Notes: generated from the sequence alone by a model not told the origin. A stretch of 64,000 nt of DNA from Actinomycetes bacterium (GCA_025363815.1 JANYLB010000026.1:1-64000); one strand, 5' to 3'. Counted from the first letter of the stretch, positions 8,690 through 17,874 are shown. Numbers and translations are program-made.

Positions 8690-9541
8690 TCACGAGAGCA
8701 CGCGCTTCTTGAAGCCGCTGATACCGAGCCACGTGAACAGCGCCGAGAACCCGATCATCGCCGGGTAGATGGCCCACAGACTCATGTGGGGAACCGGGGT
8801 CAGCGCAGCGCGGAAGCCTTCGCACATGTAGACGAGCGGGTTCACGAGCACGCCGATCTGGAGCCAGCGGATCGGCTCGAGCGACTGCCACGGGTAGTAG
8901 ATGGCCCCGAGGAACGTGAGTGGTAGCACGACGATCCCGAAAAGCAGCGGCACGGTGCGTGAATCGAAGAGCGTCCCGAACGTCAGGCCGAGCGCGCCGC
9001 ACATGTAACACGCAAGCGGCGTCAGGGTGAGAAGAACAGGCCAGTTGATCTGGAGATGGACTGGAGTCGCGGGGACGATCGCCGCGATCGGAAACACGAG
9101 GATCGCGGAGAAGAGCCCGTTGAGTGCACCAGAGGCCACCTTCTCCATTGCGACCAGCGAGACGGGCATCGGCGCGAGCACGCGGTCTTCGATCTCGCGG
9201 GTGTAGCCGAACTCCTGCACCATTGGCAGCGCGACCGACTGGATGCCCTGGAACATGATGCTCAACCCCACGACGCCGGCTACGAGCATCGTGGAGAACA
9301 GAGCCGCGCCCGCGCCCGACCCGCCGACTCCCTGACCGATCTTGGGGAAGACGTACGTGAACACGAACACGAGCAGGAACGGTTGGAGCAGCGTGCGGGG
9401 AAGGAACTGGCCGAGCTGCTTGCGCAGCACGGTGAGGTCTCGCAGCATCAGCGCAAAGAACGCGCGACGCGTGGCAACGCGCGTCGACTGGCCGAGCGTC
9501 GCTGGGGCCGGGATCGTGGCGCGGGGCGTCATCGAGGTCAT
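8690..9541 (-). CDS. ABC-2 type permease (DrrB-like)
   Basis: 283 residues with six predicted membrane spans: FLLVFVFTYVFPKIG, the GVVGLSIMFQGI region, SAILVFPIAAIVPA, VLLTLTPLACYMCGALGL, PLLFGIVVLPLTFLGAIYYP and a last C-terminal span. The motif GAIYYPWQSLEPIRW near the fifth span is typical of DrrB/NodJ-type ABC-2 permeases. The ATG at 9541 overlaps the stop of the ATPase gene by 4 bases; further upstream in-frame starts would lie inside that gene. Together they form an exporter for an unknown, probably hydrophobic, compound. Confidence 0.87.
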   Translation of the reverse strand: MTSMTPRATIPAPATLGQSTRVATRRAFFALMLRDLTVLRKQLGQFLPRTLLQPFLLVFVFTYVFPKIGQGVGGSGAGAALFSTMLVAGVVGLSIMFQGIQSVALPMVQEFGYTREIEDRVLAPMPVSLVAMEKVASGALNGLFSAILVFPIAAIVPATPVHLQINWPVLLTLTPLACYMCGALGLTFGTLFDSRTVPLLFGIVVLPLTFLGAIYYPWQSLEPIRWLQIGVLVNPLVYMCEGFRAALTPVPHMSLWAIYPAMIGFSALFTWLGISGFKKRVLS

Positions 9542-10512
9542 TCGCGCAGGTCCTTTCCGGTGAGGCTGATGAAGACTGTCTCGAGCGTCGGTTCGGTGGA
9601 CGAGAGGTCGGTAACGGTGAAGCCCTGCTTCTCGGCCGCGTCGATGATCGCCGGAAGCACACCCACCAGCTGCTGCATCCACACCCGGACCACCCCGTCG
9701 ACGGACTCGACCTTGGTAGCCGTCGTGAGGCTGTCGCGAAGGACCGAGGCGAGGCGATCGAGGTCACCAGTGGCGCTCACCGTGATCATGGCGTCTATTC
9801 CGACGGAACGCTTGAGATTCGCGGGTGTGTCGAGCGCGAGCAGCTTGCCGTGGTCGATGATGGCGAGCCGGTCGCAGAGCTCGTCGGCCTCCTCCATGTA
9901 ATGCGTGGTGAGGAGGATCGTCTGGCCGTCGGTGTGCAACTCGCCGAGGATGTCCCAGAGGGCGATGCGGCTCTGCGGGTCGAGGCCCGCGGTGGGCTCG
10001 TCGAGGAAGAGGATCGCGGGCCGATGCATGATCGCCCGGGCAACCATGAGCCGTTGGGCCATGCCGCCCGAGAGCGCCGACACGTCGACGGTCGCGCGGT
10101 CGGAGAGGCGGAACTGCTCGAGCAGCCGGGTCGCCTCGGCCTTCGAGGTCTTCGCGTTCATGCCGAAGAAGCGACCGTGAAAATAGAGGTTCTCCCACAC
10201 GGTCAGCGAACGATCGAGGGTGTTCGTCTGCGGTACGACACCGATCACCTGCTTCGCCGCGGTCGGGTGTGCCACCACGTCGATACCACCGACAAACGCC
10301 GTTCCCCCTGTCGGGATCACCCGAGTCGTGAGCATCCCGGCGGTAGTCGTCTTGCCCGCGCCGTTCGGACCGAGCAACCCGAAGATCTCGCCACGGGCCA
10401 CCGATAGATCGAGCCCGTCCACGGCGAGGATGTCGCCGGGATACACCTTGGTGAGCGCCTCGGTGTGTATGACCTCGTCGATCGCAGACTCAAGGTTGTC
10501 GGCCATGGGCAT
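9538..10512 (-). CDS. ABC transporter ATP-binding protein (DrrA-like)
   Basis: 324 residues: single ABC ATPase with Walker A GPNGAGKTT, Q-loop GVVPQTNTLD, signature LSGGMAQRL, Walker B AILFLDEPTAGLDP and H-loop TTHYMEEAD. After about residue 230 comes the C-terminal DrrA-type extension ending in TLETVFISLTGKDLRE. Middle gene of a MarR / ATPase / permease operon: it overlaps the regulator by 23 bp and the permease by 4 bp. An ATG two codons in (10506) is an alternative start. Confidence 0.9.
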   Translation of the reverse strand: MPMADNLESAIDEVIHTEALTKVYPGDILAVDGLDLSVARGEIFGLLGPNGAGKTTTAGMLTTRVIPTGGTAFVGGIDVVAHPTAAKQVIGVVPQTNTLDRSLTVWENLYFHGRFFGMNAKTSKAEATRLLEQFRLSDRATVDVSALSGGMAQRLMVARAIMHRPAILFLDEPTAGLDPQSRIALWDILGELHTDGQTILLTTHYMEEADELCDRLAIIDHGKLLALDTPANLKRSVGIDAMITVSATGDLDRLASVLRDSLTTATKVESVDGVVRVWMQQLVGVLPAIIDAAEKQGFTVTDLSSTEPTLETVFISLTGKDLRE

Positions 10513-10957
10513 CTTCTTTCTGCTTCAGCGTGGTGAAGTGCTCGTGGATGCGCAGGAGCGACTTCCCGAGCACCTCGACATCTCCGGCGGTCAGGAGCTC
10601 GCGCATCTCGGCATCGGTCTTCATCGCGAGGCTGTGCAGCTCCGCGAGCCGCTCGAGGCCGGCGGCGGTGACGGTGACTCGCATGACACGACGATCGTGA
10701 TCATCACGCCGACGCTCGACCAGACCCGCTTCGGCAAGCTTGTCGAGCTGGGGAACGAGCGTCGGCGGTTCGATTCCCATGCGTTCGGCGATCTCGCGCT
10801 GGCTCGCGCCGTTGAGCTCGGAGGCGGTTCGCAGGAGCACCCAGTTCCACAGGCTGGCACCCCGTTCACGCATGCGTGAATCGAGCAGGTCGTGTTGCGC
10901 CCGTTGCGCGAGGTACAGGCGTCGGCCCAGTGGCGGTTCCATGACCTCGGGTTCCAT
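10490..10957 (-). CDS. MarR-family transcriptional regulator
   Basis: 155 residues with the MarR winged-helix core: LNGASQREIAERMGIEPPTL (helix-turn-helix), then the wing LVERRRDDHDRRVMRVTVT and C-terminal dimer helices. First gene of the operon with the DrrAB-like exporter, whose ATPase gene it overlaps by 23 bp. Two near-identical palindromes lie immediately upstream (10963-10989) in the divergent control region, so it probably represses its own operon and perhaps the facing hydrolase gene, with release by a small ligand. An in-frame ATG at 10942 is an alternative start. Confidence 0.88.
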   Translation of the reverse strand: MEPEVMEPPLGRRLYLAQRAQHDLLDSRMRERGASLWNWVLLRTASELNGASQREIAERMGIEPPTLVPQLDKLAEAGLVERRRDDHDRRVMRVTVTAAGLERLAELHSLAMKTDAEMRELLTAGDVEVLGKSLLRIHEHFTTLKQKEDAHGRQP

Positions 10958-10962
10958 ATGCC

Positions 10963-10989
10963 CTAATTATTAGTACCCTAATGATTAGG
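10963..10989. promoter_or_regulatory. Tandem MarR-type palindromic operators
   Basis: Two perfect palindromes, CTAAT-T-ATTAG (10963-10973) and CCTAAT-G-ATTAGG (10977-10989), with centres 15 bp apart, lie in the AT-rich gap between the marR-like gene (ATG at 10957) and the divergent hydrolase gene (11025). The rest of the neighbourhood is GC-rich, so the two copies stand out. The first site begins 6 bases upstream of the marR start, consistent with autorepression. Confidence 0.75.
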
Positions 10990-11024
10990 ACACAACCAGT
11001 CTTCGCCTCCTACGCTGCTCTCGC

Positions 11025-11945
11025 ATGGACAAGACCCCCGACACCGAACTCCCCGACACCAAATATCGGCGTATCACCGCCAACGGAATCGACTTCGCGT
11101 ATCTCGATGCCGGCCCGGCCGACGGACCCCTGGCGCTCTGCCTGCACGGCTTCCCTGACCACGCGCCGACCTACACCCAGTCGGGGCTGCTCGACGCGCT
11201 CGCCGGCGCCGGGTATCACGCAGTCGCTCCGTGGCTGCGCGGATACTCCCCGAGCGGCCTCGCGCCCGACGGTAACTACGAAGTCGCTTCGCTAGCACTC
11301 GACGCGCTCGCGCTGGCCGACGCGCTCGCGCTGGATCGCGACGCAGTGCTCGTCGGCCACGATTGGGGCGCGATCGCTGCCTACGTCGCGGTCGCTCACC
11401 GGCCCGAGCGGTTCCGCAAGCTGGTCACGATGGCAGTGCCCCACCAGGCCGCGTTGATGCAACGGTTCTTGTCGACCCCCGAACAGCTGAAGCGCTCCTG
11501 GTACATCTTCTTCTTCCAGACCCCGCTGGCCGAAATGGTCGTACCGATGAACGACTTCGCGGTGATCGACCTGCTCTGGCGCGACTGGTCACCCGGCCTC
11601 ACGCCCGATCCCGCGTTCACGCGCGCGCTCAAAGACACGCTCGGAGCGCCGGGGTCGACCGAGGCCGCGATCGGCTACTACAGAGCGATGCTCGGCACCA
11701 CGCCGGCGAACCCCGAGCTGGCCGACGTCGCCGGCGCAGGCAACGGTCCGATCCCCGTGCCGACGCTCTACCTCCACGGCGCCGATGACGGCTGCATGGG
11801 CATCGAGCTCGTCGACGAGAGCGAGATCCGGCCGTTCTTCCCCGCCGGAGTCGACGTCGAAGTCGTGCCCGCGTCCGGCCACTTCATGCACCTCGACCGA
11901 CCCGAGCACGTCACCGCCCGAATCCTCGAGTTCCTCTCCCGCTGA
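11025..11945 (+). CDS. Alpha/beta-hydrolase, epoxide hydrolase / dehalogenase-like
   Basis: 306 residues. Oxyanion-hole motif HGFPD near residue 43, nucleophile elbow GHDWGA (Asp nucleophile, as in epoxide hydrolases and haloalkane dehalogenases), a cap domain with aromatic residues (SWYIFFFQTP), acid region LYLHGADD and catalytic His in SGHFMHLD. Divergent from the MarR/exporter operon across the tandem palindromes, so the regulator may control detoxification by hydrolysis as well as export; this is inference. There is no clear Shine-Dalgarno before the ATG, so a short or absent leader is possible. Confidence 0.83.
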   Translation: MDKTPDTELPDTKYRRITANGIDFAYLDAGPADGPLALCLHGFPDHAPTYTQSGLLDALAGAGYHAVAPWLRGYSPSGLAPDGNYEVASLALDALALADALALDRDAVLVGHDWGAIAAYVAVAHRPERFRKLVTMAVPHQAALMQRFLSTPEQLKRSWYIFFFQTPLAEMVVPMNDFAVIDLLWRDWSPGLTPDPAFTRALKDTLGAPGSTEAAIGYYRAMLGTTPANPELADVAGAGNGPIPVPTLYLHGADDGCMGIELVDESEIRPFFPAGVDVEVVPASGHFMHLDRPEHVTARILEFLSR

Positions 11946-11980
11946 TCCCGCCCACCGCCCCCAGCTAGCAGGGGGCGCGT

Positions 11981-12487
11981 TCAGTTCGGTGATTCGTAGG
12001 GGCGCCGGCGGGGCTTGACGGAGTCGCGCTTCGGCACCAACACCTTGCGCCGGAAGAAGCACACCTCTTCGCCGCGCTGGTTGTATCCGCGTGACTCCAC
12101 CGTCACGATCCCGCGGTCGGGCTTGCTCGACGATTCCCGTTTCTCGATCACCTTGGTCTCGGCGTAGATCGTGTCGCCGTGGAACGTCGGCATCTTGTGC
12201 TGCAGCGTCTCGACCTCGAGATTGGCGATCGCAGCGCCGCTCACGTCGGGCACGCTCATCCCGAGCACCAAGGAGTAGACGAGGTTGCCGACAACGACGT
12301 TCTTCGCGAACTGGGTCTGAGTCTCCGCGTACCAGGCATCCGTGTGGAGCGGATGGTGATTCATCGTGATCATGCAGAAGAGGTGGTCGTCGTACTCGGT
12401 GATGGTCTTGCCCGGCCAGTGCTTGTACACGTCGCCCGGCTCGAAATCTTCGTAAAGGCGGCCGAAGGGCCGTTCGTATTCGGTCAT
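11981..12487 (-). CDS. MaoC-like hotdog dehydratase
   Basis: 168 residues with the single MaoC/hydratase-2 hotdog fold: start GRLYEDFEPGDVYKHWPGKT, catalytic-type region TMNHHPLHTDAWYA (Asp/His pair), then GDTIYAETKVIEKRESSSKP. It hydrates or dehydrates an enoyl-CoA. The sequence resembles the single-domain MaoC proteins found with ethylmalonyl-CoA pathway genes in streptomycetes (mesaconyl-CoA hydratase candidates), from memory of the family rather than a search. Same strand as, and 48 bp downstream of, an acyl-CoA dehydrogenase gene, probably co-transcribed. Confidence 0.8.
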   Translation of the reverse strand: MTEYERPFGRLYEDFEPGDVYKHWPGKTITEYDDHLFCMITMNHHPLHTDAWYAETQTQFAKNVVVGNLVYSLVLGMSVPDVSGAAIANLEVETLQHKMPTFHGDTIYAETKVIEKRESSSKPDRGIVTVESRGYNQRGEEVCFFRRKVLVPKRDSVKPRRRPYESPN

Positions 12488-12535
12488 GACGTCGAGGCTA
12501 GCGGTGCGGCCCGGATCCCCGTGTCGGGAAGTCGG

Positions 12536-13693
12536 TCAGCCTTCGAGCGGGTACCGGTTGAGCAGGCCGCGTGCGATTACGAGGCGCTGGATCTCGTTCG
12601 TACCCTCGCCGATGATCATGAGCGGAGCATCACGGAAGTACCGCTCTATCGGCAGGTCGGTCGTGTACCCGACGGCGCCGTGAATCCGCATCGACTCGGT
12701 CGCGATCGTGAACGCGGCTTCGCTCGCGAAAAGCTTGGCCATGCCCGCTTCCACGTCGCATCGCTCACCGGCCTCCTTGAGTGCGGCGGCGTGCTCGGTG
12801 AGCAGGCGCGCCGCTTGGAGCTGGGTGCCCATGTCTGCGATCTTGGCCTGGATCAACTGGTGCTGCGCGATCGGCTTGCCGAACGTCTCGCGCTCCTGCG
12901 CGTATCGGATCGCGGCCTCGAACGCGGCCCGCGCGACGCCTACCGAACGCGCGGCGATGTTTATCCGCCCGACCTCGAGCGCGGAGAGAATGAAATGCTG
13001 CCCACGGCCCAGCCCCTCAGGGCCTCCGAGCACCGAATCACTTCCCATGCGGTGTCCGTCGTAAGACATCTCGACGGTCTCGATCCCTTTGTAGCCGAGC
13101 TTGGTGATGTCGCGCGAGACGGTGATTCCCTCGAATGTCGGCCCCGGCTTCTTCTCCACGATGAAGCATGTGATGCCCTCTTCGGTACGCGCCGCGAGGG
13201 CGACGATCCCGGCCCGCGTTCCGTTGGTGACCCATGCCTTGGTGCCGGTGATCACATACTCGTCGCCGTCACGCTCGGCCTTGCAACGCAGCGCGCTGGT
13301 GTCACTACCCGCGTCGGGTTCGGAGAGAGACAGGCAGCCGCGCAATTCGCCCGACGCCATGCGCGGGAGCCATCGTTCGCGCTGCTCCTCGGTTCCGTTC
13401 ATCTTGATCAGATTCGCCGCCATGACATGGGTGTTCAGCACACCCGAGAGTGACATCCAGCCCGCGGCGAGCTCTTCGATGACCCCGATGTAGGTGGGCA
13501 GGTCGAGGCCGAGACCGCCGTACGCCTCGGGGATGGTGATGCCGAATAGGCCCATCTCCCGCATGCCGGCGACGATCGCTGTCGGATACTCGTCGCAGCG
13601 CTCCATGTCGGACGCGACCGGGAGCACCTCGCGCTCCACGAAGCGGCGGACCGTGGCGACGAGTTCGGCGCGAATCTCGCGGTCGGTGGACAT
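12536..13693 (-). CDS. Acyl-CoA dehydrogenase
   Basis: 385 residues, normal family length. FAD-binding signatures SLSEPDAGSDTSAL and AWVTNGTRAGI, C-terminal segment IHGAVGYTTDLPIERYFRDA, and the GEGTNEIQRLVIAR motif, whose Glu is in the position of the catalytic base of many members. It oxidises an acyl-CoA at the alpha-beta position and passes electrons to ETF. Probably in one transcription unit with the MaoC-like gene downstream, giving consecutive dehydrogenation and hydration steps. Confidence 0.9.
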   Translation of the reverse strand: MSTDREIRAELVATVRRFVEREVLPVASDMERCDEYPTAIVAGMREMGLFGITIPEAYGGLGLDLPTYIGVIEELAAGWMSLSGVLNTHVMAANLIKMNGTEEQRERWLPRMASGELRGCLSLSEPDAGSDTSALRCKAERDGDEYVITGTKAWVTNGTRAGIVALAARTEEGITCFIVEKKPGPTFEGITVSRDITKLGYKGIETVEMSYDGHRMGSDSVLGGPEGLGRGQHFILSALEVGRINIAARSVGVARAAFEAAIRYAQERETFGKPIAQHQLIQAKIADMGTQLQAARLLTEHAAALKEAGERCDVEAGMAKLFASEAAFTIATESMRIHGAVGYTTDLPIERYFRDAPLMIIGEGTNEIQRLVIARGLLNRYPLEG

Positions 13694-13702
13694 CGCCGGA
13701 GA

Positions 13703-14257
13703 CTATCCGGCGAGTCCGGTCGGTCTCATGCCGCTGGTCTCGTCCCATTGGATGCTCACCTGGTACTGATCCTGTGCATCGACGGATACCGGCAGCGTCG
13801 CGCCCGGCACCAGCCGTGCGACGTTCAGCTTTCCCACGATCTGGCGAAGACGGACCGCGTAGGCGTCACGACCGTCGACCGTGACCGACAGATCGATCAT
13901 GACTACAGGATCGAAGTTGACGAGCATCCCGGTATCGGTGACTGCTACCACCGTCGCGGTACCGGAACGAGGGTCGATGCCGCTGTGTGCGCCACCGACC
14001 CCCTGACCAGTCATGTCTTGCAGCGTCTGCGCCGCGAACGCCGTGCTCGCGGCCATGCGTTCGAGGCTCGATCGCATGGTCATTTTCGGAACATCCTTGG
14101 TGACCGAGTGCATACCGACGAACAACGCTCCTACGAGCGCGAAGGTGATCGCGCAGATCAAGAAGGCGGCGAGCGCTCCGGGAACCACGAACGCACAAGC
14201 GCCAAATCCGACTGCGCCGATGAGGAGCAGAACCCCCCAGAAGCGAAAGTTCATCAT
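13703..14257 (-). CDS. Membrane-anchored protein of unknown function
   Basis: 184 residues. Two adjacent membrane segments at the N-terminus (about 6-26 and 29-50), then a soluble part with VAVTDTGMLVNFDPVVMIDLSVTVDG and MSIQWDE-like strands, resembling the short beta-rich domains seen in actinobacterial small membrane proteins. No enzyme motif is seen. It lies 41 bp downstream of another small unknown gene (14299-14649), and its stop is 9 bp from the start of the acyl-CoA dehydrogenase gene, so all may share a transcript. Confidence 0.7.
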   Translation of the reverse strand: MMNFRFWGVLLLIGAVGFGACAFVVPGALAAFLICAITFALVGALFVGMHSVTKDVPKMTMRSSLERMAASTAFAAQTLQDMTGQGVGGAHSGIDPRSGTATVVAVTDTGMLVNFDPVVMIDLSVTVDGRDAYAVRLRQIVGKLNVARLVPGATLPVSVDAQDQYQVSIQWDETSGMRPTGLAG

Positions 14258-14298
14258 CGGATCAGATCCTTGGGCGCGTCATGGTGTCGGATGACTCG

Positions 14299-14649
14299 CT
14301 ACGCCGATTGAGCTTGCGCTAGCAACATCCCGAAGCGGGTCGTCAGCGGCATATTGCCGGTCATCCGGGTCTGCCACGACGGCTGCACCTTGAGCCACGT
14401 CTCCCATGTGAAGCCGTTCTCGGCGCACCAGGCCTCGCGGGCGGGCTCATCCATTGCGCCCCGCTTGCCCATGTCGGCCATGAGCTGCGCGTAGCGCTCG
14501 AGGGTGATGCCCTCGATCGGCTCCAGGTCAGCTGCCGGAAGCGACGGACCGGCGGCTGTGCCGGCCATCTGGGCCTGCATGGTCGCCGCCGACGCCGCGG
14601 CGGCGCTCGCATTCTGGACGGTCGACTTCAAGTTCTTCAACATCCCCAT
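14299..14649 (-). CDS. Small soluble protein of unknown function
   Basis: 116 residues beginning MGMLKNLKSTVQNASAAA, an amphipathic Ala/Ser-rich helix, followed by a compact part with Trp-rich segments (AWCAENGFTWETWLKVQPSW). No membrane segment or catalytic motif. The sequence AGGGGATTCC precedes the ATG. It is the first gene of a same-strand pair with the membrane protein downstream and diverges from the ABC exporter gene at 14742. I do not recognise the family beyond its appearance as an actinobacterial hypothetical. Confidence 0.65.
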   Translation of the reverse strand: MGMLKNLKSTVQNASAAAASAATMQAQMAGTAAGPSLPAADLEPIEGITLERYAQLMADMGKRGAMDEPAREAWCAENGFTWETWLKVQPSWQTRMTGNMPLTTRFGMLLAQAQSA

Positions 14650-14741
14650 GGAATCCCCTATCTCAGGTCGTTTGCTGCCGCACTGCTCATCGGAGCCGAA
14701 ACGGGAACACTTGAGAAGGCCCGATAGGTTGATCCGTCAGC

Positions 14742-16610
14742 ATGATGCACCAGACGATGCGCGGATTCAGTCGTGACACCGAGGCCCTCCGAGGAAAGCG
14801 GGTGGAGCGCGCCCTGGTTCGGCGCGTGCTCGGGATGACCCGGCCCTACCGGCGGCAGCTCATCGGGTTCGTCATCACGGTGATCGCTGCCGCAGTAGTG
14901 GGAGTGATCCCGCCGCTGCTGTTCCGATCGCTCATCGACACGGCGGTGCCCAACAAGAACGAGGCTCTCGTCGCTTGGCTCGCCATTGGCGCCGTGTCGC
15001 TCGCGCTCGCCAATGCCGGGCTCCAAACCGCGCAGCGGTGGTACTCCTCACGCGTCGGCGAGGGCCTGATCTACGACATGCGAGTGGCGCTCTTCGACCA
15101 CGTGCAGCGACTCCCCATCTCGTTCTTCACCCGCACCCAGACCGGCGCGCTCATGTCACGCCTCAACAACGACGTGATCGGGGCGCAGCAGGCGGTAACG
15201 AACACGCTCGGAACCGTGGCGTCGAACGTGATCGGGGTCGCCGTCACCCTCGCAGTGATGTTGGGGCTCGATTGGCGACTCACGCTTCTCACGCTGATCG
15301 TGCTCCCCGCGTTTGTCTTTCCGGCGAAGCGTCTCGGCAAGAAATTGCAGGTCATCACTCGAGAGGCGATGCAGGTCAACGCGTCGATGAACAACACCAT
15401 CGCCGAACGCTTCAACGTCGCCGGCGCTTTGGTGGTGAAGCTCTTCGGACGCCACGACCGCGAGCGTGACCACTTCGGTCATCGCGCGGCCCGCGTACGC
15501 GATATCGGCGTCACCTCCGCGATGTACTCGACCGTGCTCGTCGTGGTCCTGGGCCTCGTCGCCGCGGTCGGGACCGCGATCATCTACTACGTCGGTGGAC
15601 GGCTCGCGATCAGCGGAGCCATCTCCGTCGGGACTGTCGCGGCGTTCGTGATCTATGTGACCCAGATCTACACACCGCTCACTCAGCTCACCAATGCTCG
15701 CGTCGACGTGATGACGGCGTTGGTGAGCTTTGAGCGCGTGTTCGAGGTGCTCGACTTCCCCGCACTCGTTACCGACCGACCCGGAGCGATTGACCTCGTC
15801 GAGCCGCGCGGTGAGATCCAGATGCAGCATGTCTGGTTCCGCCACCCATCGCCGGCCTCGGCTTCGCTCCCTTCGCTCGAGGAGGGCCCGAGCAGCACCG
15901 CCGACGTCGATGAGCCCAGCGGGTGGATCCTGCGCGATGTCAGCTTCACCGTCGCACCCGGGGAGCTCGTCGCACTTGTCGGCCCTTCCGGCGCGGGCAA
16001 GACCACCACCGCGCTGCTCGTGCCGCGAATCGCCGACGTGCTGCAAGGCCGCGTCCTCGTCGATGGCCACGACGTGCGCGATCTGACCCAGGACTCCCTG
16101 CGTGATGCCGTGGGCTTCGTCATGCAGGACCCGCATCTCTTTCACGACACGATCCGCGCCAATCTTCTCTACGCGCGTCCCGGCGCGACCGAAGAACAGC
16201 TGTTAGCCGCCTGCGAGGGCGCGCGGATACTGGATCTCGTCGCGAGCCTTCCCGACGGTCTCGACACGATCGTCGGCGAACGGGGATACCGGATGTCGGG
16301 CGGCGAGAAACAACGACTCGCGATCGCTCGCGTTCTGCTGAAGGATCCCGCGATCATCATCCTCGACGAAGCTACGTCGCACCTCGATTCCGAATCTGAG
16401 GTTGCGATCCAACGAGCGCTCACCCATGCGCTCGAAGGACGCACCGGCATCGTCATCGCGCACCGTCTGTCGACGATCGTCAGCGCTGATCGCATCCTCG
16501 TAATCGACGGCGGACGCGTCGTGGAAGAGGGGCGCCACGCGGAGCTCATGCGGGCCGGCGGCCTGTACGCCAGCCTCTACCGGACGCAGGCCACCGCGCA
16601 GACCGCGTGA
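14742..16610 (+). CDS. ABC exporter (membrane domain + ATPase)
   Basis: 622 residues, type I exporter half-transporter: six membrane helices (about 40-330) and an ATPase with Walker A GPSGAGKTT, Q-loop FVMQDPHLF, signature MSGGEKQRL, catalytic Glu in IIILDEATSHLD and H-loop AHRLST. The ATPase domain carries an unusual Ser/Pro/Glu-rich insertion of about 25 residues after the first strand (HPSPASASLPSLEEG region, 15850-15915). No partner half-transporter is adjacent, so a homodimer is likely. Substrate unknown. Divergent from the small unknown gene at 14649. Confidence 0.9.
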   Translation: MMHQTMRGFSRDTEALRGKRVERALVRRVLGMTRPYRRQLIGFVITVIAAAVVGVIPPLLFRSLIDTAVPNKNEALVAWLAIGAVSLALANAGLQTAQRWYSSRVGEGLIYDMRVALFDHVQRLPISFFTRTQTGALMSRLNNDVIGAQQAVTNTLGTVASNVIGVAVTLAVMLGLDWRLTLLTLIVLPAFVFPAKRLGKKLQVITREAMQVNASMNNTIAERFNVAGALVVKLFGRHDRERDHFGHRAARVRDIGVTSAMYSTVLVVVLGLVAAVGTAIIYYVGGRLAISGAISVGTVAAFVIYVTQIYTPLTQLTNARVDVMTALVSFERVFEVLDFPALVTDRPGAIDLVEPRGEIQMQHVWFRHPSPASASLPSLEEGPSSTADVDEPSGWILRDVSFTVAPGELVALVGPSGAGKTTTALLVPRIADVLQGRVLVDGHDVRDLTQDSLRDAVGFVMQDPHLFHDTIRANLLYARPGATEEQLLAACEGARILDLVASLPDGLDTIVGERGYRMSGGEKQRLAIARVLLKDPAIIILDEATSHLDSESEVAIQRALTHALEGRTGIVIAHRLSTIVSADRILVIDGGRVVEEGRHAELMRAGGLYASLYRTQATAQTA

Positions 16611-16663
16611 ACCCGCTCCGGTAGAGTTGGTGGCCCGGTCGCCGAAGCGGAGGCCGATCCCGC

Positions 16664-17833
16664 ATGGAGACCTCCGACCCGCAGCCGCCTGATTCGACCA
16701 GCGATCTTGTGCCGACGCGCGAACGCCGCCGCCGAGCCCGGAGCCGCCGCCGCGTCGGCATCATCTCGGCGATCATCGCGGTCGGCGTGATCGCCGGCGC
16801 GGCGGCGGCGTTCTCGCGGCGTGACCAATCCACAGCATCAAACACGGCCGCGTCCTCGTCGAGTGCAAAAGCGGGAGTGGAGGCCGCGACGGTGAAGAAG
16901 CCGCAGCACCGGACGCTGACCGTCGACGCCCCGATGCGCCTGTGGATCGGTGGCGACTCGCTCGCCGGCTCGCTCGGTCCATCGCTCGGAACGACGACCG
17001 CCGAATCCGGCGTGGTCGCGCCCCGCTTCGACTCCAGGGTGTCGACGGGCCTCGCTTCACCCGGGTTCTTCGACTGGCCGAAGCACGCGGCCGAGGAGAT
17101 GGCCAAGCGCGACCCCGAGGCCGTCGTATTCATCATCGACACCAACGACGCGAATGCGATGCCTGACCTCACCACAACGTCGTCGACGACGGCCGGAACC
17201 GACCCGCGGGCCACGTACGCGGTCAAGGTCGAGGAGATGATGCAGATTTTCATCGGCGACGCGCATCGACCCGTCTACTGGGTCGCGACGCCCCCGATGA
17301 AGAACCGACAGCTCAACGACAACGTCAAGGCACTGAACGTCGTGATCGCCGGGGTCGCGGCGAAACATCCCGAGGTCACGTTCATCGATGTGAGCAGCCG
17401 GTTCTCCGACCCGAATGGTGACTTCACCACTTCGATCACCAACGACACGGGTAACAGCGTGACGCTTCGGGCCGGTGATGGCATCCACCTGACGCCGGCC
17501 GGCGGCGATCGGATGGCTGCAACCGTGTTCGCCGCGATCGACGCGGCCTGGCGCATCACGGCCCAGGCTGTCCCCGGCCACGCTCAGCCGGTTCTCCAGA
17601 CCGAGGGAAGCTCGCAGGTCCCGGGCACGGGTAGGGCCGTGAACGGACCGTCTTCGGAAGGTTCGGGTTCATCGGGGCCCGGTGGCTCACGAACCACGAC
17701 CACGACTGCGACCCCTGAAAAGCCCCCGTCTGATACCACTTCTTCGACCGCGACCACCCCAGACCCCACTGCATCATCGACAACCGCGTCCTCGACGACA
17801 ACTTCCACAAGGTCAAACGGGCCCGCCGGCTAG
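16664..17833 (+). CDS. Membrane-anchored SGNH/GDSL-like hydrolase with Thr/Ser/Pro-rich tail
   Basis: 389 residues: Arg-rich cytoplasmic start, one membrane segment (about 28-47), an extracytoplasmic SGNH-type domain (about 85-300) with block I GGDSLAGSL and block V DGIHLTPAGGDRMA (Asp-x-x-His), and a low-complexity tail rich in Thr, Ser and Pro. Consistent with a secreted esterase or O-acetyl-group hydrolase acting at the cell envelope; the substrate is inferred only. The tail may span the wall or be glycosylated. A strong hairpin follows the stop directly. Confidence 0.75.
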   Translation: METSDPQPPDSTSDLVPTRERRRRARSRRRVGIISAIIAVGVIAGAAAAFSRRDQSTASNTAASSSSAKAGVEAATVKKPQHRTLTVDAPMRLWIGGDSLAGSLGPSLGTTTAESGVVAPRFDSRVSTGLASPGFFDWPKHAAEEMAKRDPEAVVFIIDTNDANAMPDLTTTSSTTAGTDPRATYAVKVEEMMQIFIGDAHRPVYWVATPPMKNRQLNDNVKALNVVIAGVAAKHPEVTFIDVSSRFSDPNGDFTTSITNDTGNSVTLRAGDGIHLTPAGGDRMAATVFAAIDAAWRITAQAVPGHAQPVLQTEGSSQVPGTGRAVNGPSSEGSGSSGPGGSRTTTTTATPEKPPSDTTSSTATTPDPTASSTTASSTTTSTRSNGPAG

Positions 17834-17857
17834 CGGGTCGGAACCGGCCCCGACCCG
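17834..17857 (+). terminator. Strong hairpin after the SGNH hydrolase gene
   Basis: Directly after the TAG stop is a perfect 8-bp inverted repeat, CGGGTCGG / CCGACCCG, around an 8-base loop, without a T tract. It probably ends transcription before the next gene starts at 17875. Confidence 0.55.
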
Positions 17858-17874
17858 TCGGTAGCCTGAGCGCC

